Assembly: GCA_003260075.1 (NCBI GenBank)
Contig: QLIY01000770.1
Span: forward strand, 9,281 to 73,280
DNA length: 64,000 nucleotides
DNA from: Phallusia mammillata
Taxonomy: Eukaryota > Chordata > Ascidiacea > Phlebobranchia > Ascidiidae
Reading direction: 5' to 3'
Position 1 is the stretch's first letter; the number at the start of each line of letters is the position of its first letter. This document shows, in pieces, positions 1 through 13,219 of this stretch. The notes below the pieces were generated by a model that worked only from the letters and a program-made list of their open reading frames with translations, had not been told where the DNA came from and searched no databases. The position numbers were made by a program, and so were the translations under genes.

Positions 1-975
1 GTGCGCATGCGCACGCATAATAAAAAGCAAACAAAATACACAAATGATACCATCTGTTGTTTGCAGGTTAATTAATGCGCGACGAAAATAATGTTACAAT
101 AGATCGAGATGCTAGCTCATAATGCATTATTTGTTTTTCTACAATAACAATTGCTAACTAGAAAGATGGGCTTTGCATATATTGACAGTTTGTATGTTCT
201 ATAAAGGGTAAAACTTAGGATCAGCATTCAGCACCCCCAGTGTTTAATGCACAAGCCGCCACTGACTACCGGATGCAACCTCTTTTGTTGTGTGTTGTGT
301 TTTAACATTCAACTGAACTGACAAGATGTCTTTGTTTACCTGCAATGTAAAACTTGGGCACCGATTGTTGAAATGCACATTAGTAGGAGAATGAGACATC
401 CAATACTGCAATTATAGTATTTTAATGATAATATTGAAGCTGTAAACTACATAGAAGTACAAAAAGATACACTCTATGACGCGAGACTTTTGGGGTTGTT
501 TAGCTTAGGTTAGGCATATTATTTTATTCAATAACACCAAAGTAGGTCCAAAAACTATGCAAAGCCTTTACAAGGTTAGTTAGGCAAAGTATGTAGCAAA
601 ACGCCGCAACAATAAGCCAATTTGAATGAGAGAAAAATCTACAGTAGCAGCACAAAAGTCTAAAACCAACCAGTTTTTTGTAAGAATTTCCGAGAATTGT
701 GTTACGGATGACGCCATTTCTTCCCACATATTTAAAGAACAAAACAATAACTAACCATCAGGTTTAACGATATTACCAGCACAATAACGTTTATCCACTT
801 GTTTGAAAATAAGTACAATACAGTTTTATACAGCAAAACTTGCTCCGAATAAGATATTGATTTCAAAAAATTAGTTGCAATGACATTTTTGCTGCCTAAT
901 AAAAATGAATATATAGACTTATTATTACAAACGTCACACAACAACCTTTATCAAACTGAAGTAATATGACGAATT

Positions 976-1212
976 TTACTGCAAGCCTAATTGTCTCGCA
1001 ACGATAGGCCCGACCACCTTCAGGATATCTCCTATATTGTCACGTAATATGTACACAATAGAAACAACACCATCGACAAGAACTTTGACCGTCTGATATA
1101 TCCAAAACCCACAAGTTCCAACTATTGTAGTTGCTGCACGCATAAAGATTGCGAACCATCCAGAGGATTCTCCTTCCACCATTTGTCTATCTGGTGTCAA
1201 TTCGTATCGCAT
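976..1212 (-). CDS. Small putative membrane protein, 78 aa
   Basis: I do not recognise this protein. The ORF encodes 78 residues: a charged N-terminus, then a largely hydrophobic middle (about residues 20-60) with one or two possible membrane helices. It carries no signal-peptide charge pattern that I would trust. A good splice acceptor (pyrimidine-rich CCCTGTTTTTTAG) ends at 1273, so an exon 1272-976 would hold the ATG. A consensus donor (GTAAGT) on the same strand lies at about 1440, which suggests a 5' untranslated exon. Similar minus-strand ORFs recur roughly every 5 kb. Expression is unproven, and the ORF could be fortuitous. Confidence 0.4.
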   Translation of the reverse strand: MRYELTPDRQMVEGESSGWFAIFMRAATTIVGTCGFWIYQTVKVLVDGVVSIVYILRDNIGDILKVVGPIVARQLGLQ

Positions 1213-2809
1213 TCGGTCTTTATACGAAACGTTTTAGAGTTAGGTATTATGCACATAAAGCAAAAGTTTATTCTAAAAAACAGGGTGTCCTAAATTCTTT
1301 GCATGTACCATAAGACGCGGAAACATGAGTAAACTAAATGCTTTTGCTTGTGTAAACAACGAAGTACCATAACATACATTAGCACAATTGTATCAAGACC
1401 AAGTCCGTGTTTTAAGGAAAAAATTGTTTGAAACTTACCTTGATAATGCATGTTCAATTATTTGTCACAATCCTTTGTTTGAGTTAATACTATTGCTGTC
1501 TCCAAAATCTCAAAATGAGCCGTGACAAACTGTCTGCGGAACCTGAGAAGTTCATATTGGAAAAAAAAGTTGGGTGCGTTACGGTTGGTTCGACGACAAA
1601 CCCTAAGGAACAAAAGGAAACTAGACAAACGGTAACAGGCACAGTGGACGAAGTGTGTAACATCCCAAATCTAATTTTAACGCATACGGGGTAAGCGGGT
1701 AACATATGCTCGACATTTTAAATTTGTCCGCGTTGGTATTAATTCTACATCAGCACAGATCGTGTTAATCTGTACTACATAGGTACGTGAAACGGGACAT
1801 CCAAACCGCTCTGCTTCGTAGTTGATAATAAGTGCTCGTACCAATACATGACGCTGGCGAGAAAACAGCATGCACTAAACAGAATTTATTGCAGAGTGTC
1901 ACAATAAACTTAAAGTAGAGAAAGCTTGTATTTTGGGGATTGAGATTTTGTCAAATGTTATCTGATATCTTGGGTTGCCAGGACTGCAACTTTTACCATA
2001 CAAGATATTAAATCGTGTAAATACATTTTAAGCTCATCTCCGGATTTATAAAATTACCCTTGGATACAAAATACCTGTGAATTATATCATTTATTTTTAC
2101 TTTTTAAACATCGTAATTCGCTGCATTTACTTTTTTGTGATCGTGTTGACTCGTCACGTTAAACAAACCCATTTCAAGTGGGCAATACGGTAAACAGGAA
2201 CTGCTTAATGGTCGAATGGTTAGGAAAAACAGCTGGTACATGCGGTAATTGGCGAAACTAACTTCTCGCTCCCCAAAATAGATACCCCATTCAAAACCGC
2301 CGTTGCTTACCCCAACAAAGTCCATGGTATACTGACGCAAATTATACAAAAACGGTTACCATTAAAACATTGCGTAATGTTGTCGAGGATTTGGTTTAAC
2401 TTACCGCCCTAGCATACAGTGACTAAATCGAAATCCACGTAAGGCCACTAATTTTGGTTACAATCACAAACCTGCAATGATTCTCACTCACGTTAAGAAT
2501 ACAGCAGGTCCAGAATTGACAATAACGCAAAAAGCTTGGATGTCACTTTGGTACAGGGATGGACAATTAATTTTTAAAAGGGGCTACATAACACAAAAAA
2601 CAGGCAAATTATACACTGTCTATTATGCAACCCTTTAAGCCAGCGTGTGTAAACCATGGCAGTAGCGCCAGTCGGCGGGCGTTTTGTAAAACTAGATTGG
2701 CCGCTAGCTGTGTTTTTGACGAAAACTTTATCACTTTAATAAAATAAAGGAAAAGGGAAAAATAAATGAAACGATTTGTATGTTCTGTTATAGCTTCAGC
2801 TATTCTTAC

Positions 2810-2898
2810 CTGCAAAATCGCCACATCTATTTCTTATTGAATAATATGTCTGTATTCATCCAACACAGTGCGTTATTGGACCAGATCCGTATTTTACT
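2810..2898 (-). pseudogene. Dead copy of an intelectin-like exon (penultimate exon)
   Basis: The 89 bp align without gaps to the penultimate exon of gene C (22178-22090), including the CGDFA-coding end and the GTAAG donor. In the matching frame a glycine codon GGA has become TGA after the HCVG motif, so it cannot encode the lectin C-terminus. No companion last exon is recognisable nearby. It shows that the 3' end of an intelectin-like gene took part in the duplications that built the array at 1-22 kb. Confidence 0.75.
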
Positions 2899-3574
2899 GT
2901 ACAAAGCAGACAATTTTTTTTCTCTAAAAAATGATATTCTGTCAGCAGTAGTATTTAATACCGAGCATTGTTTCATCACTCAAATCACTGTTTAAAGTTG
3001 ATGAAGCCGAAATGCACAGAAATGTCCCCTTATTTCGCAAACGTTTCCACTGTCTATCCAACTCACGTTGTTTACATTAAAGAATCTACGGAACACACAA
3101 AACAACCGTTTGGCAGCTAATTGGTGTATTGTTCTTTTTTGGTCAAATGTCCAATTAATTGTATTTTCATTTTTATTATTTTTTAGCAAAGCAATACTCT
3201 CTCTTGTAATGTACAGTTAATAAGACCAACAAAGAACCACAATCACTTGTGTATACATAAGTTCAACCAATTTACTTTCCGCCCAACTTTGATACCACTG
3301 GCAGAACAAAGTCTTACCCGAAACGAACAAAATTCAAATCCGCAAAGGGCGAGTCAATTAAAATTACATACCCCATCCTATAACATCTCATAAAAATACA
3401 AACGCCATCCAATAGCAGCAACAGCTCGGTAAATGAGTAAAAGTTACATTTTGTTGTAAGTCCGAACAAACTTAATTTCTCACCACGCGATGGCGCAAGA
3501 TATTATAAAAAAAAACGAAATCATCGGCAAAGAAAAATTGACGTAGATACCGATAGAAATAACCAATAGGGTTN

Positions 3575-3960
3575 AATTCATGACTACAAATACTTGACTC
3601 GTTTTATTCGAATACTATTCGAATTGCTGTCACTCAAAAATTACCGAATACCATTCGAATTGCTGTCACTCAAAATTCCCCCCCCCCAATTCGAATTGCT
3701 ACTTCTCAAAAAGTACGAAGTATTCATGAATACGATTACACGCTTGGGGTTTATTCAAATAGTATTGTTTTTTGGTCAACTATTCATGAATACTAATACT
3801 TGACACGTTTTATTCGAATAGNGGAACAAACAATTCATGACTACAAATACTTGACTCGTTTTATTCGAATACTATTCGAATTGCTGTCACTCAAAAATTA
3901 CCGAATACCATTCGAATTGCTGTCACTCAAAATTAAGTATTCATGAATTCGAATATAGTC
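3575..3960. repeat. ATTCGAAT-rich tandem/satellite-like block with assembly joins
   Basis: A low-complexity block of overlapping ATTCGAAT palindromes and a repeated unit ending in GCTGTCACTCAAAA. The stretch starting at 3575 is repeated at about 3834-3935. Single N positions occur at 3574 and 3822, and a run of ten C sits at 3678-3687. The block 3575-3821 therefore looks like a small contig placed between two others, and its true length and copy number are unreliable. Confidence 0.7.
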
Positions 3961-4369
3961 ATGCAGGTATTCGTAAAGTATTCGAATACAGGACGCGTGT
4001 ATTCGACCCCATGTCTGGCCATAAGACAAAACCTCATCGCCTTTGACTTCAATAACGTTACAATGGTTGGTAACATGATAGTGGAGGATGATTTTGCAAA
4101 AATCTACTAACACCATAACTCAGGTCATTCGCATATTTTAGCTAATTTTCGATAAGTGACGCAAAGAGCACAAATCCTACTGAAAACGGTGTATTTCAAA
4201 ATATGCCCACGGTTTAGGCTATTAGGGTGCAGGTTATAGGTTCTATGATGAAAAATTCAATGAAACTAAACCAAAAATTTAGTTCCTTAACGGTTTTACT
4301 ATCGTTTGTATTCAAACATTGGAGTTTATCTCTATAAATTCAATTTCTTTAAACGTTTGTTTAACTTAA

Positions 4370-4690
4370 GGGTCACCAAACGTTTTTTCACTGCTGGCCG
4401 GAAAAGTTTAATAATGATTCGCGCGGACTGCTTAGTTTACATGCCCTAGCGACGTCTTTCAAAACTAAGCTCGCGAGACGATTTTTTAAATAGGAGCTAT
4501 GGTCTTTCTACAATTCCATTGAACATCTGGTGATGCGACTGTTAAATTGTATAGACTCATCTTACAAGAAATGCGTGTATATTACGTCACAAGTAACAAA
4601 AGAAGGCAATTGTTTGCGCACAATTAACACTTGTAGTCTTATCTGTGGCGCGACAAACCGGCTTTGGATCAAAAGTAAATTAAAAACCTT
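4370..4690. repeat. Dispersed repeat fragment (also 40120-40330)
   Basis: The segment shares a diverged stretch with 40120-40330 inside an intron of gene A. Shared blocks include CTGGCCGGA / CGGGCCGGA with a following GCGCG motif, ACAAAAGAAGGC, and a stretch ending in CTTTGGAT. The gap between the blocks is similar in both copies. No terminal repeats or coding capacity were seen, so the class is unknown. Confidence 0.5.
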
Positions 4691-4699
4691 TACGAGGTT

Positions 4700-6300
4700 A
4701 GTTAGGCAAACTGAAGTGTTTAACTGTGAGGGGACAAAAGTCTTAAACCATAGATTGCACTTGGCATTTTAGCAACTAGGGCAAGACTTTCTGATTTATT
4801 AAGTATGACACCATTTCTTGCTACACTCAATTTTGATTCTTAAAAAATACTTAACCATATATTGAAAAACGTTTGTAAAGTTATTATACTGTCAACTTTG
4901 TTGCAATGACGCAAGCGAGAATCTAGTTTCGCTTTACCTCTTGCAGTAGTATTTTCAAACCAGTTGGCTTTACAAAATATTATTTAGATTAGGGTCACGA
5001 TACTGGACTAAGGTATTAGAGTACCAGTTATCTTCACTTTGTGCATATTGGCATGTTTTAAACTAAAGTAATTTTCAAGAACAGTTTGCTATGTTTGTTA
5101 CTTACAAGTTATTTAAATCGATCACATTATTTAATTCCATGCAACACTCACATAGGTTACGTGAGCTCTAACGGTTTGCTGGGTTTTCTAAAGGTTTGAA
5201 AATACTGAATTAGCGTTTTGTTCAACGTGTTGCGTATTTAACAAGGTTTTCGTTGTACTAGTATAAAGTTATGTACAAATTAAAAAAAAACGAAAGCTAC
5301 CTTTGGGCAATGTTCTACAAACAACTATTTTGTTGTTTGCTTTTAGTAATTGCGGCGGTAAACAACTGCCGAGAAGGGATATTTTATGCTTGTTAGATCG
5401 TTCCAATACTGATGATGCCATAGAGATACTAGTTTTGCATTTGCCGTTCGCACTTTTATTTGCAAACCAGGGGGCCTTAAAAGATACTGCGTACATATGG
5501 GTCTAGGTTAAAATAATAATTGAGCAGTTATTTTTCGTTTGCGCATATTGGCATGTTGTAAACCGAATTGATTTCCTTTCCCGCTTTCTCAGCTCAAGCG
5601 GAAATTTTTGTTACGCAAGTTTTTGTTTCGTGTTTGTTTCCGTTCAGCATTTTAGCTTAAAGTTACGAAATGCTTTTAAACACTTCGTATTGTACTAACC
5701 AACCAACCAACAAATCATAAAACTAAAAAATTAAAAAGTTAGAAGATATATTTTTTTAAATGTTTGCGTTTTTGTAGGATTGGGTTTAACCTAAAAGTAA
5801 CAAAAAAGGAAAAGTACATACTTTTGTTTATGTCACCCTCCAGGAATATTTGTGCTTTGCTTTTTCGCTAGCAACGTTAAATTTTTGATGGATAAACTTT
5901 CATGTAATCTTTAAAACTTGTTCGGTTTTTGCGTCTATAGCCAGTCGCGGAGCATTGGTCAAGGGTAAAGCGAACTAGAAATATAAACAGACAATACTCA
6001 AAATGCTTGATTTATTTTTGATGATGATTGTGCAGTATAGAATTTACGATTCCAGAAATATTTTTGATTACCGTTGATAATTTTAAAAATAGATTTTTCA
6101 TTTCCGGCAGGTACATTTAAATTTTGTAGTTAATTTAAGCATATCGTTGAAAACAAAACACACACTCAAGATTGCTATGGTAAGTTATAACTAATTTCAA
6201 CAATGTACAGTCCAAAAAATTATTTATAACGTTCTTTTTAAAATTTTAATCCAATTACAAGAATTTTTACAACACAAGTTTGCTGACTCGTGTTAGGATT
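4700..6300. other. Non-coding diverged repeat region
   Basis: I see no gene here. The region contains the motif GCATATTGGCATGTT near 5043 and 5547 (also near 7888 and, in altered form, near 8757). Its segment 5535-6180 is a diverged copy of 8750-9225. The short block near 4907 (GCAAGCGAGAATCTAGTTTC) also recurs near 8608. These matches show old duplication. Confidence 0.5.
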
Positions 6301-6537
6301 TCATTCCACATGCTTATGTGTTCTTTTGATAATTCTTTCAATAGTAGACGCAATTGCGTCTCTTGCAAAAAATGCAGCGATTCCGATTACAGCCACCACG
6401 GCGACTCCGCATACCACTGTTGCCACGGTTCCTGATATAATGACTGACAATCCCAGAGAGGCCACAGTCAGTTCAAAGCACATGGTTACTGGAAATCCTA
6501 CATAAACAGCAATGTAGGCAAAGTCGAATGGAGTCAT
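6301..6537 (-). CDS. Small putative membrane protein, 78 aa, with a 5' mini-exon
   Basis: I do not recognise this protein. It has 78 residues, most of them hydrophobic and rich in Val, Ala, Ile and Gly up to about residue 58. It ends in a basic tail (RIIKRTHKHVE), typical of one or two membrane helices with a cytosolic C-terminus. Splice signals support a minus-strand transcript. A mini-exon 6664-6624 lies between an acceptor (TTATTACCAG) and a consensus GTAAGT donor. A 76-base intron follows, then the acceptor CTGCAG just upstream of the ATG exon (start 6547). The coding sequence is not visibly homologous to the ORF at 976-1212, although it has the same length and orientation. Confidence 0.45.
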   Translation of the reverse strand: MTPFDFAYIAVYVGFPVTMCFELTVASLGLSVIISGTVATVVCGVAVVAVIGIAAFFARDAIASTIERIIKRTHKHVE

Positions 6538-6999
6538 TCTTTTTTATCTGCAGTTTGTTATTAACTTTAAAACTAGTGTTGTGTATTCGAACAAAGTTTT
6601 CGTTAGCAGAACAATCAACTTACCTTATTTGTTGTTGGCCAAATTTATGTTCACTGTCTTTCAGCTGGTAATAACCGTGCTGTATGAGGTCTTGCAAAAG
6701 TAGCAGCTTCGAAAAACCCAGTGAAAGGCTACACAGCTACAGGTATCTGGCTTGAAACATGGTGAAATGGATCTTAACTGTTCAAAATAGGAAAAACGAG
6801 TTTTTACGACATTAACACTGCATTTGTTTGAGTTGGTTGAGGTACATGGGGTCATAAAATTTATTCGAGCCTGTGTACGTGACAGAAATGGTTGTTTACA
6901 AATTTTCTTGGAAAGTTCTGAGCAAAGAGTTATTTTTTAAAAGCAATAAAAAAGTGTTTGCGCTTCGCCAAATAGAAATTGCGACAACAGTTTCTCTAA

Positions 7000-9217
7000 C
7001 TTTACATTTAAGCACGGTTTTGTGTAACGTCTAATTTAACTCTACCGTTTGCAAGTGTTGCCATGCGTTAGAATTGATTTATTGTACGGAAACATATCCA
7101 TAGCCATCCATTGCACCACTATCTATTAGTTGCACCGATGTAAGTGAGTTATTTTTTTGTCGATTGTGCGTAGTAAAAATCAAATTAGTGCTATTTTTTG
7201 GCCGAAATTAGATTATTGACAAAATTTCAAATCGGGTAATTCATCCCTCAATTTAAACTAAAATCATAACCTATTTCATGCCACCCAAACTTCCATACAA
7301 TTGTTTTACATGTATCTCCTATGAATTCGGCTTATGTACTCTTCAAGCTTTCAACCATGTACTTGGAGTCCTCTTTCTGCGACACAGTTTTTTGCAACAC
7401 AGGAACAGTGCTGTGATGTGTATAAAACGTGAAACAGAAATTAAAGTCTAGCCAAAGTTTGGTCACAGTAATGCAGCGAGCGTTTGTTGCATCACATCAA
7501 TTCCATGAATTTAAATTCTAGTCAAATATTTCTTTGTAGCGTAAATTCCCTTTTGTCCACCATTAAATGAAAACTATGTTTGTATACTGTTTTTACTTAA
7601 CCCACCTTTGTAATCATTAGCAAGTGTATTGCTTGAACGCAATAACACCTTATTTGGTCACAGTATATGGAACGTTTATGGCATCGCATAAATTCCAGGC
7701 ACTCACAAGGGTTTCGTGAACTCCAAAGGTTCCGCTGGGCTTCCCTGAGGTTGGTTGTAGCAATTCAAACATGAACGTTTGTGTAGTTTGTGGTATTGTT
7801 ACGAACAGTAACGTTCCAGCAACAATTCAATAGAACATGAACTGTGACGCAATAACCCACAGCACTGAAAATTCTCAATATCGTATATTGGCATGTATAA
7901 CGCCAATTTCGTTCGTTATATACATTTGGGATGGGTATTATTTATTTTTACTAATTTTCCGCTAGTCATAGAAATTCTCCAAAACACTTTGCGTGTTAAG
8001 AATATTTTTCTTTAGCACAACCTTTGAAAGTAATTATCACTCATTGGTAGCACGTTTAGTTGTGGTTGGTGCTTATAAAAAAAAGCAACTACTGAAAATC
8101 GCAGGTCTTTACCGAAACAAAAATCCCTTCAACAGAAATTCCATACCATATGTTTTAATATCTTCAGCCAACCAATAACAAGATATGACCTCATAAACAC
8201 TTAATGAATGCTTAAATCAAGTACACCTTGTGTTTAAGGCGAACAGGATAGTTTTTGCTTTCCACGAGATGGCGCCTGAAATTTATAATCAACTATCGAA
8301 ACAAAAAGTCCGTAAAAGAGGCAGCAAACCAACTACGAATTAAAATAAGCCTAAAAATTTAAATTTTCGTCAGGGTCGTATAAACTGTTTATTTCCATCA
8401 ACAAACTATTAGCTAAATGTATCGATAGCAATAACGTAATTTTCCTTTCAATATTTTAATTAAAAGTGTGCCCGAAAAAGGCGATATTAAGTATAGGCTA
8501 CATACAGTTCAGGCGCATTTGCACAGCGTTTCGCAAGTCATTTTTTGTGATTTGCGTTCAGTTCCGTGTGGTGGTAACAAATGAGGTTTTTGGATCGTTC
8601 GAATGATGCGAGCGAGAATCTAGTTTCGCCAATACGTCACCGAAAATCTGGTTTCGCCTGTACCGCCTACTCGTACTTCCTATAACCAGCCGGTCAAAAC
8701 AGCACGTGCATACGGGTGGCTAAGATATTACATTACCCGCATATTTTCACCTTACGCATATTTGCATGTTATGAACAAAATTAATATCCTAGTCTTGACG
8801 AACTAATATCTCAGCTTTCCAGCGAAAAAAATAGTTTTTTTGTCACCCTCAATGTTGGTGTTTGTTTTAATGATTCCATTTGCAACAGTTATCCTCCCGT
8901 TGCAACTTTATTTTTTCATGAATAAACTTTCTCGGAATTAAAAATTTTGTTAGGTTGCCGCTACGGCATTGTGCCTCGACGAGCCAATCGCAGAGCAGTA
9001 AAAAAGACACATTGCTAAAATTCCTGCATTTTATTACAAGATAAGTGATAATTGGGCCGTAGGTATTTACAATTGCAGAAATGTATATTATTGTGCGTTC
9101 ACAGTGTTAAATCGACATATTCGATTCCAAAACGTTGAGTGAGTTACATTTTACTGAAGGGTGCGAATTTTGTAGTTAGTTTAAGCATGCCGCTATAAAA
9201 CAACACTTATAATTACT
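7000..9217. other. Non-coding diverged repeat region with an intelectin-exon trace
   Basis: No ORF here is convincing. Near 8090-8110 the minus strand carries a short trace like the GATTTTGCAG exon end of the intelectin penultimate exon, without a usable donor. Bases 8262-8290 match the GCGATGGCGC block at about 3487. The 3' part (8750-9217) is a diverged copy of 5535-6180. Confidence 0.4.
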
Positions 9218-9225
9218 ATTTAATG

Positions 9226-9934
9226 CAGGGGTTTCCAACCTGTGGTACGCGTACCACTAGTGGTACGCGAAGGCTTTTCAGGTGGTACGCGAGTAGCTTC
9301 CGCTTTTTTCACAAAAACCTGTATTAACAACTTTATATTTTGTTTATCTGGTTTTGTTTACAAAAAAAATCTCGTATCATTACGATCCTCAAAATACAGG
9401 TTGTGTCAATTGTCAACAAGAAGCACAATTGCTTTAAAAAGCCGTAGAATGCTGTGGGACAATGGGCATAAATTAAGATTGCTATTGATAGATATCATCT
9501 AATATTCTATAGCTTAAGCTACAAATAATGTTGAATAACGCTAGTGTTGTAAGCTAAAAATAGATCAGGATAAAATGTTTAATAACGGTTACGTATGAAC
9601 AGGTAGTTTATGCCTCGTAGTATAGTAATGCATAGGAATGTGAGCATATATTTTCCGTCACGATGATCATCAAGTCAAAAATTTGAAACCGACTAGGTGC
9701 GCCCGGAAATGACTTTCGATGCGTTGCAAGTTCCGCGCATCGACCAATTGGTGGACAGTAAACAAAAGTCTCATGAAATATCGTTGTGGTGCTTTAGTGG
9801 TATTTTAGTAGACCAATATTATTCTTCTGAATAAAATATGATTCGATCAAATTAGTTGTTCTGCAAAAAGTGGTACGCGTGGCAGTACAGAGCGTCCGAG
9901 TGGTACGAGATCGCAAAAAGGTTGGGAACCCCTG
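9226..9934. mobile_element. Non-autonomous hAT-type element (MITE), 709 bp
   Basis: The terminal inverted repeats are CAGGGGTTTCCAACCT at the left and, read in reverse complement, CAGGGGTTCCCAACCT at the right: 16 bp with one mismatch. They are flanked by an imperfect 8-bp target duplication, ATTTAATG (9218-9225) and GTTTAATG (9935-9942). Subterminal GTGGTACGCG repeats occur at both ends. CAGGGG-type ends and 8-bp target duplications are characteristic of hAT transposons. No transposase frame is present, so it would have moved in trans. It interrupts the diverged repeat array. Confidence 0.85.
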
Positions 9935-9942
9935 GTTTAATG

Positions 9943-10150
9943 CGACCTTCAACATTGAGCGTGACAAAGTTGTTACGAACAAGAGAATCAGAAACAAAAC
10001 GGTTCCGTATTCTCATTGAAATGTGGTCTACCATGAACCTACTATGTGTGGGCGAGTGACGCACTCAATTTTGTGTGTGTGGTTGTAAGTGTACCCATAT
10101 TAGGTAAAACTATGCGGCCAATTGCGTTTTGGGTGCATTGCCTGAAACGG
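9943..10150. repeat. Diverged repeat block (partner 14550-14780)
   Basis: Shared blocks include AGCGTGACAAAG, GAAACAAAACGGTTCCGT, GGTAAAACTATGC and the CTAAACGGAT/CTGAAACGGAT ending, in the same order and spacing. The match begins directly after the hAT element. No coding capacity was seen. Confidence 0.6.
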
Positions 10151-11385
10151 ATCGAAAACAAACCATCTGCAAGGCGACTCGTGCTTAGGGGCTGCGGGCT
10201 GCAGCACCCCCTTTAATATTTTACTTGATATATTATTACAAATAACATTCAATCACAGTAATTTTTACGGTTGAGCAATATATTATAAGCATAATTTCCG
10301 CCTTAATCGGCATTGTTTTTTTAAAAATATTTTTTTTTGTATTTGGACCAATAAGTTATATGTGGTAGGGCTGTGCACTTTGCAGCTCCAGTTTCATAAC
10401 GGTTGCAGGAGTGCGCATGCGCACGCATAATAAAAAGCAAACAAAATACACAAATGATACCATCTGTTGTTTGCAGGTTAATTAATGCGCGACGAAAATA
10501 ATGTTACAATAGATCGAGATGCTAGCTCATAATGCATTATTTGTTTTTCTACAATAACAATTGCTAACTAGAAAGATGGGCTTTGCATATATTGACAGTT
10601 TGTATGTTCTATAAAGGGTAAAACTTAGGATCAGCATTCAGCACCCCCAGTGTTTAATGCACAAGCCGCCACTGACTACCGGATGCAACCTCTTTTGTTG
10701 TGTGTTGTGTTTTAACATTCAACTGAACTGACAAGATGTCTTTGTTTACCTGCAATGTAAAACTTGGGCACCGATTGTTGAAATGCACATTAGTAGGAGA
10801 ATGAGACATCCAATACTGCAATTATAGTATTTTAATGATAATATTGAAGCTGTAAACTACATAGAAGTACAAAAAGATACACTCTATGACGCGAGACTTT
10901 TGGGGTTGTTTAGCTTAGGTTAGGCATATTATTTTATTCAATAACACCAAAGTAGGTCCAAAAACTATGCAAAGCCTTTACAAGGTTAGTTAGGCAAAGT
11001 ATGTAGCAAAACGCCGCAACAATAAGCCAATTTGAATGAGAGAAAAATCTACAGTAGCAGCACAAAAGTCTAAAACCAACCAGTTTTTTGTAAGAATTTC
11101 CGAGAATTGTGTTACGGATGACGCCATTTCTTCCCACATATTTAAAGAACAAAACAATAACTAACCATCAGGTTTAACGATATTACCAGCACAATAACGT
11201 TTATCCACTTGTTTGAAAATAAGTACAATACAGTTTTATACAGCAAAACTTGCTCCGAATAAGATATTGATTTCAAAAAATTAGTTGCAATGACATTTTT
11301 GCTGCCTAATAAAAATGAATATATAGACTTATTATTACAAACGTCACACAACAACCTTTATCAAACTGAAGTAATATGACGAATT

Positions 11386-11622
11386 TTATTGCAAGCCTAA
11401 TTGTCTCGCAACGATAGGCCCGACCACCTTCAGGATATCTCCTATATTGTCACGTAATATGTACACAATAGAAACAACACCATCGACAAGAACTTTGACC
11501 GTCTGATATATCCAAAACCCACAAGTTCCAACTATTGTAGTTGCTGCACGCATAAAGATTGCGAACCATCCAGAGGATTCTCCTTCCACCATTTGTCTAT
11601 CTGGTGTCAATTCGTATCGCAT
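11386..11622 (-). CDS. Small putative membrane protein, 78 aa (second copy)
   Basis: Its protein sequence is identical to that of the ORF at 976-1212, because it lies in the second copy of the long repeat. One silent base difference falls near the 3' end. If the long repeat is an assembly overlap, this and the first copy are one gene. Confidence 0.4.
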   Translation of the reverse strand: MRYELTPDRQMVEGESSGWFAIFMRAATTIVGTCGFWIYQTVKVLVDGVVSIVYILRDNIGDILKVVGPIVARQLGLQ

Positions 11623-13219
11623 TCGGTCTTTATACGAAACGTTTTAGAGTTAGGTATTATGCACATAAAGCAAAAGTTTATTCTAAAAAACAGGGTGTCC
11701 TAAATTCTTTGCATGTACCATAAGACGCGGAAACATGAGTAAACTAAATGTTTTTGCTTGTGTAAACAACGAAGTACCATAACATACATTAGCACAATTG
11801 TATCAAGACCAAGTCCGTGTTTTAAGGAAAAAATTGTTTGAAACTTACCTTGATAATGCATGTTCAATTATTTGTCACAATCCTTTGTTTGAGTTAATAC
11901 TATTGCTGTCTCCAAAATCTCAAAATGAGCCGTGACAAACTGTCTGCGGAACCTGAGAAGTTCATATTGGAAAAAAAAGTTGGGTGCGTTACGGTTGGTT
12001 CGACGACAAACCCTAAGGAACAAAAGGAAACTAGACAAACGGTAACAGGCACAGTGGACGAAGTGTGTAACATCCCAAATCTAATTTTAACGCATACGGG
12101 GTAAGCGGGTAACATATGCTCGACATTTTAAATTTGTCCGCGTTGGTATTAATTCTACATCAGCACAGATCGTGTTAATCTGTACTACATAGGTACGTGA
12201 AACGGGACATCCAAACCGCTCTGCTTCGTAGTTGATAATAAGTGCTCGTACCAATACATGACGCTGGCGAGAAAACAGCATGCACTAAACAGAATTTATT
12301 GCAGAGTGTCACAATAAACTTAAAGTAGAGAAAGCTTGTATTTTGGGGATTGAGATTTTGTCAAATGTTATCTGATATCTTGGGTTGCCAGGACTGCAAC
12401 TTTTACCATACAAGATATTAAATCGTGTAAATACATTTTAAGCTCATCTCCGGATTTATAAAATTACCCTTGGATACAAAATACCTGTGAATTATATCAT
12501 TTATTTTTACTTTTTAAACATCGTAATTCGCTGCATTTACTTTTTTGTGATCGTGTTGACTCGTCACGTTAAACAAACCCATTTCAAGTGGGCAATACGG
12601 TAAACAGGAACTGCTTAATGGTCGAATGGTTAGGAAAAACAGCTGGTACATGCGGTAATTGGCGAAACTAACTTCTCGCTCCCCAAAATAGATACCCCAT
12701 TCAAAACCGCCGTTGCTTACCCCAACAAAGTCCATGGTATACTGACGCAAATTATACAAAAACGGTTACCATTAAAACATTGCGTAATGTTGTCGAGGAT
12801 TTGGTTTAACTTACCGCCCTAGCATACAGTGACTAAATCGAAATCCACGTAAGGCCACTAATTTTGGTTACAATCACAAACCTGCAATGATTCTCACTCA
12901 CGTTAAGAATACAGCAGGTCCAGAATTGACAATAACGCAAAAAGCTTGGATGTCACTTTGGTACAGGGATGGACAATTAATTTTTAAAAGGGGCTACATA
13001 ACACAAAAAACAGGCAAATTATACACTGTCTATTATGCAACCCTTTAAGCCAGCGTGTGTAAACCATGGCAGTAGCGCCAATCGGCGGGCGTTTTGTAAA
13101 ACTAGATTGGCCGCTAGCTGTGTTTTTGACGAAAACTTTATCACTTTAATAAAATAAAGGAAAAGGGAAAAATAAATGAAACGATTTGTATGTTCTGTTA
13201 TAGCTTCAGCTATTCTTAC

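Larger units (their letters stand above)
1..3573. repeat. Long direct repeat, copy 1 (partner 10411-13983)
   Basis: This segment recurs at an offset of 10410 bases. I noticed three substitutions on reading (near 980, 1345 and 2659). It contains the 78-residue membrane ORF at 976-1212 and a dead intelectin exon at 2810-2898. The match stops exactly at the single N at 3574. Its left edge is at or beyond the window start. It is either a very recent duplication or an assembly overlap that was not collapsed; the coincidence with the N favours the second. Confidence 0.9.

Noticed and set aside
524..944. Hydrophobic minus-strand ORFs of 70-72 aa near the window start
   Set aside because: They overlap a region whose diverged copy at 14830-14990 does not keep the frames, and they lack splice signals.
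2477..2638. Plus-strand 53-aa ORF with an Ig-like LWYRDGQ stretch
   Set aside because: Too short, no signal peptide, no cysteine pair, and it lies in a repeat next to a dead lectin exon; the similarity is probably chance.
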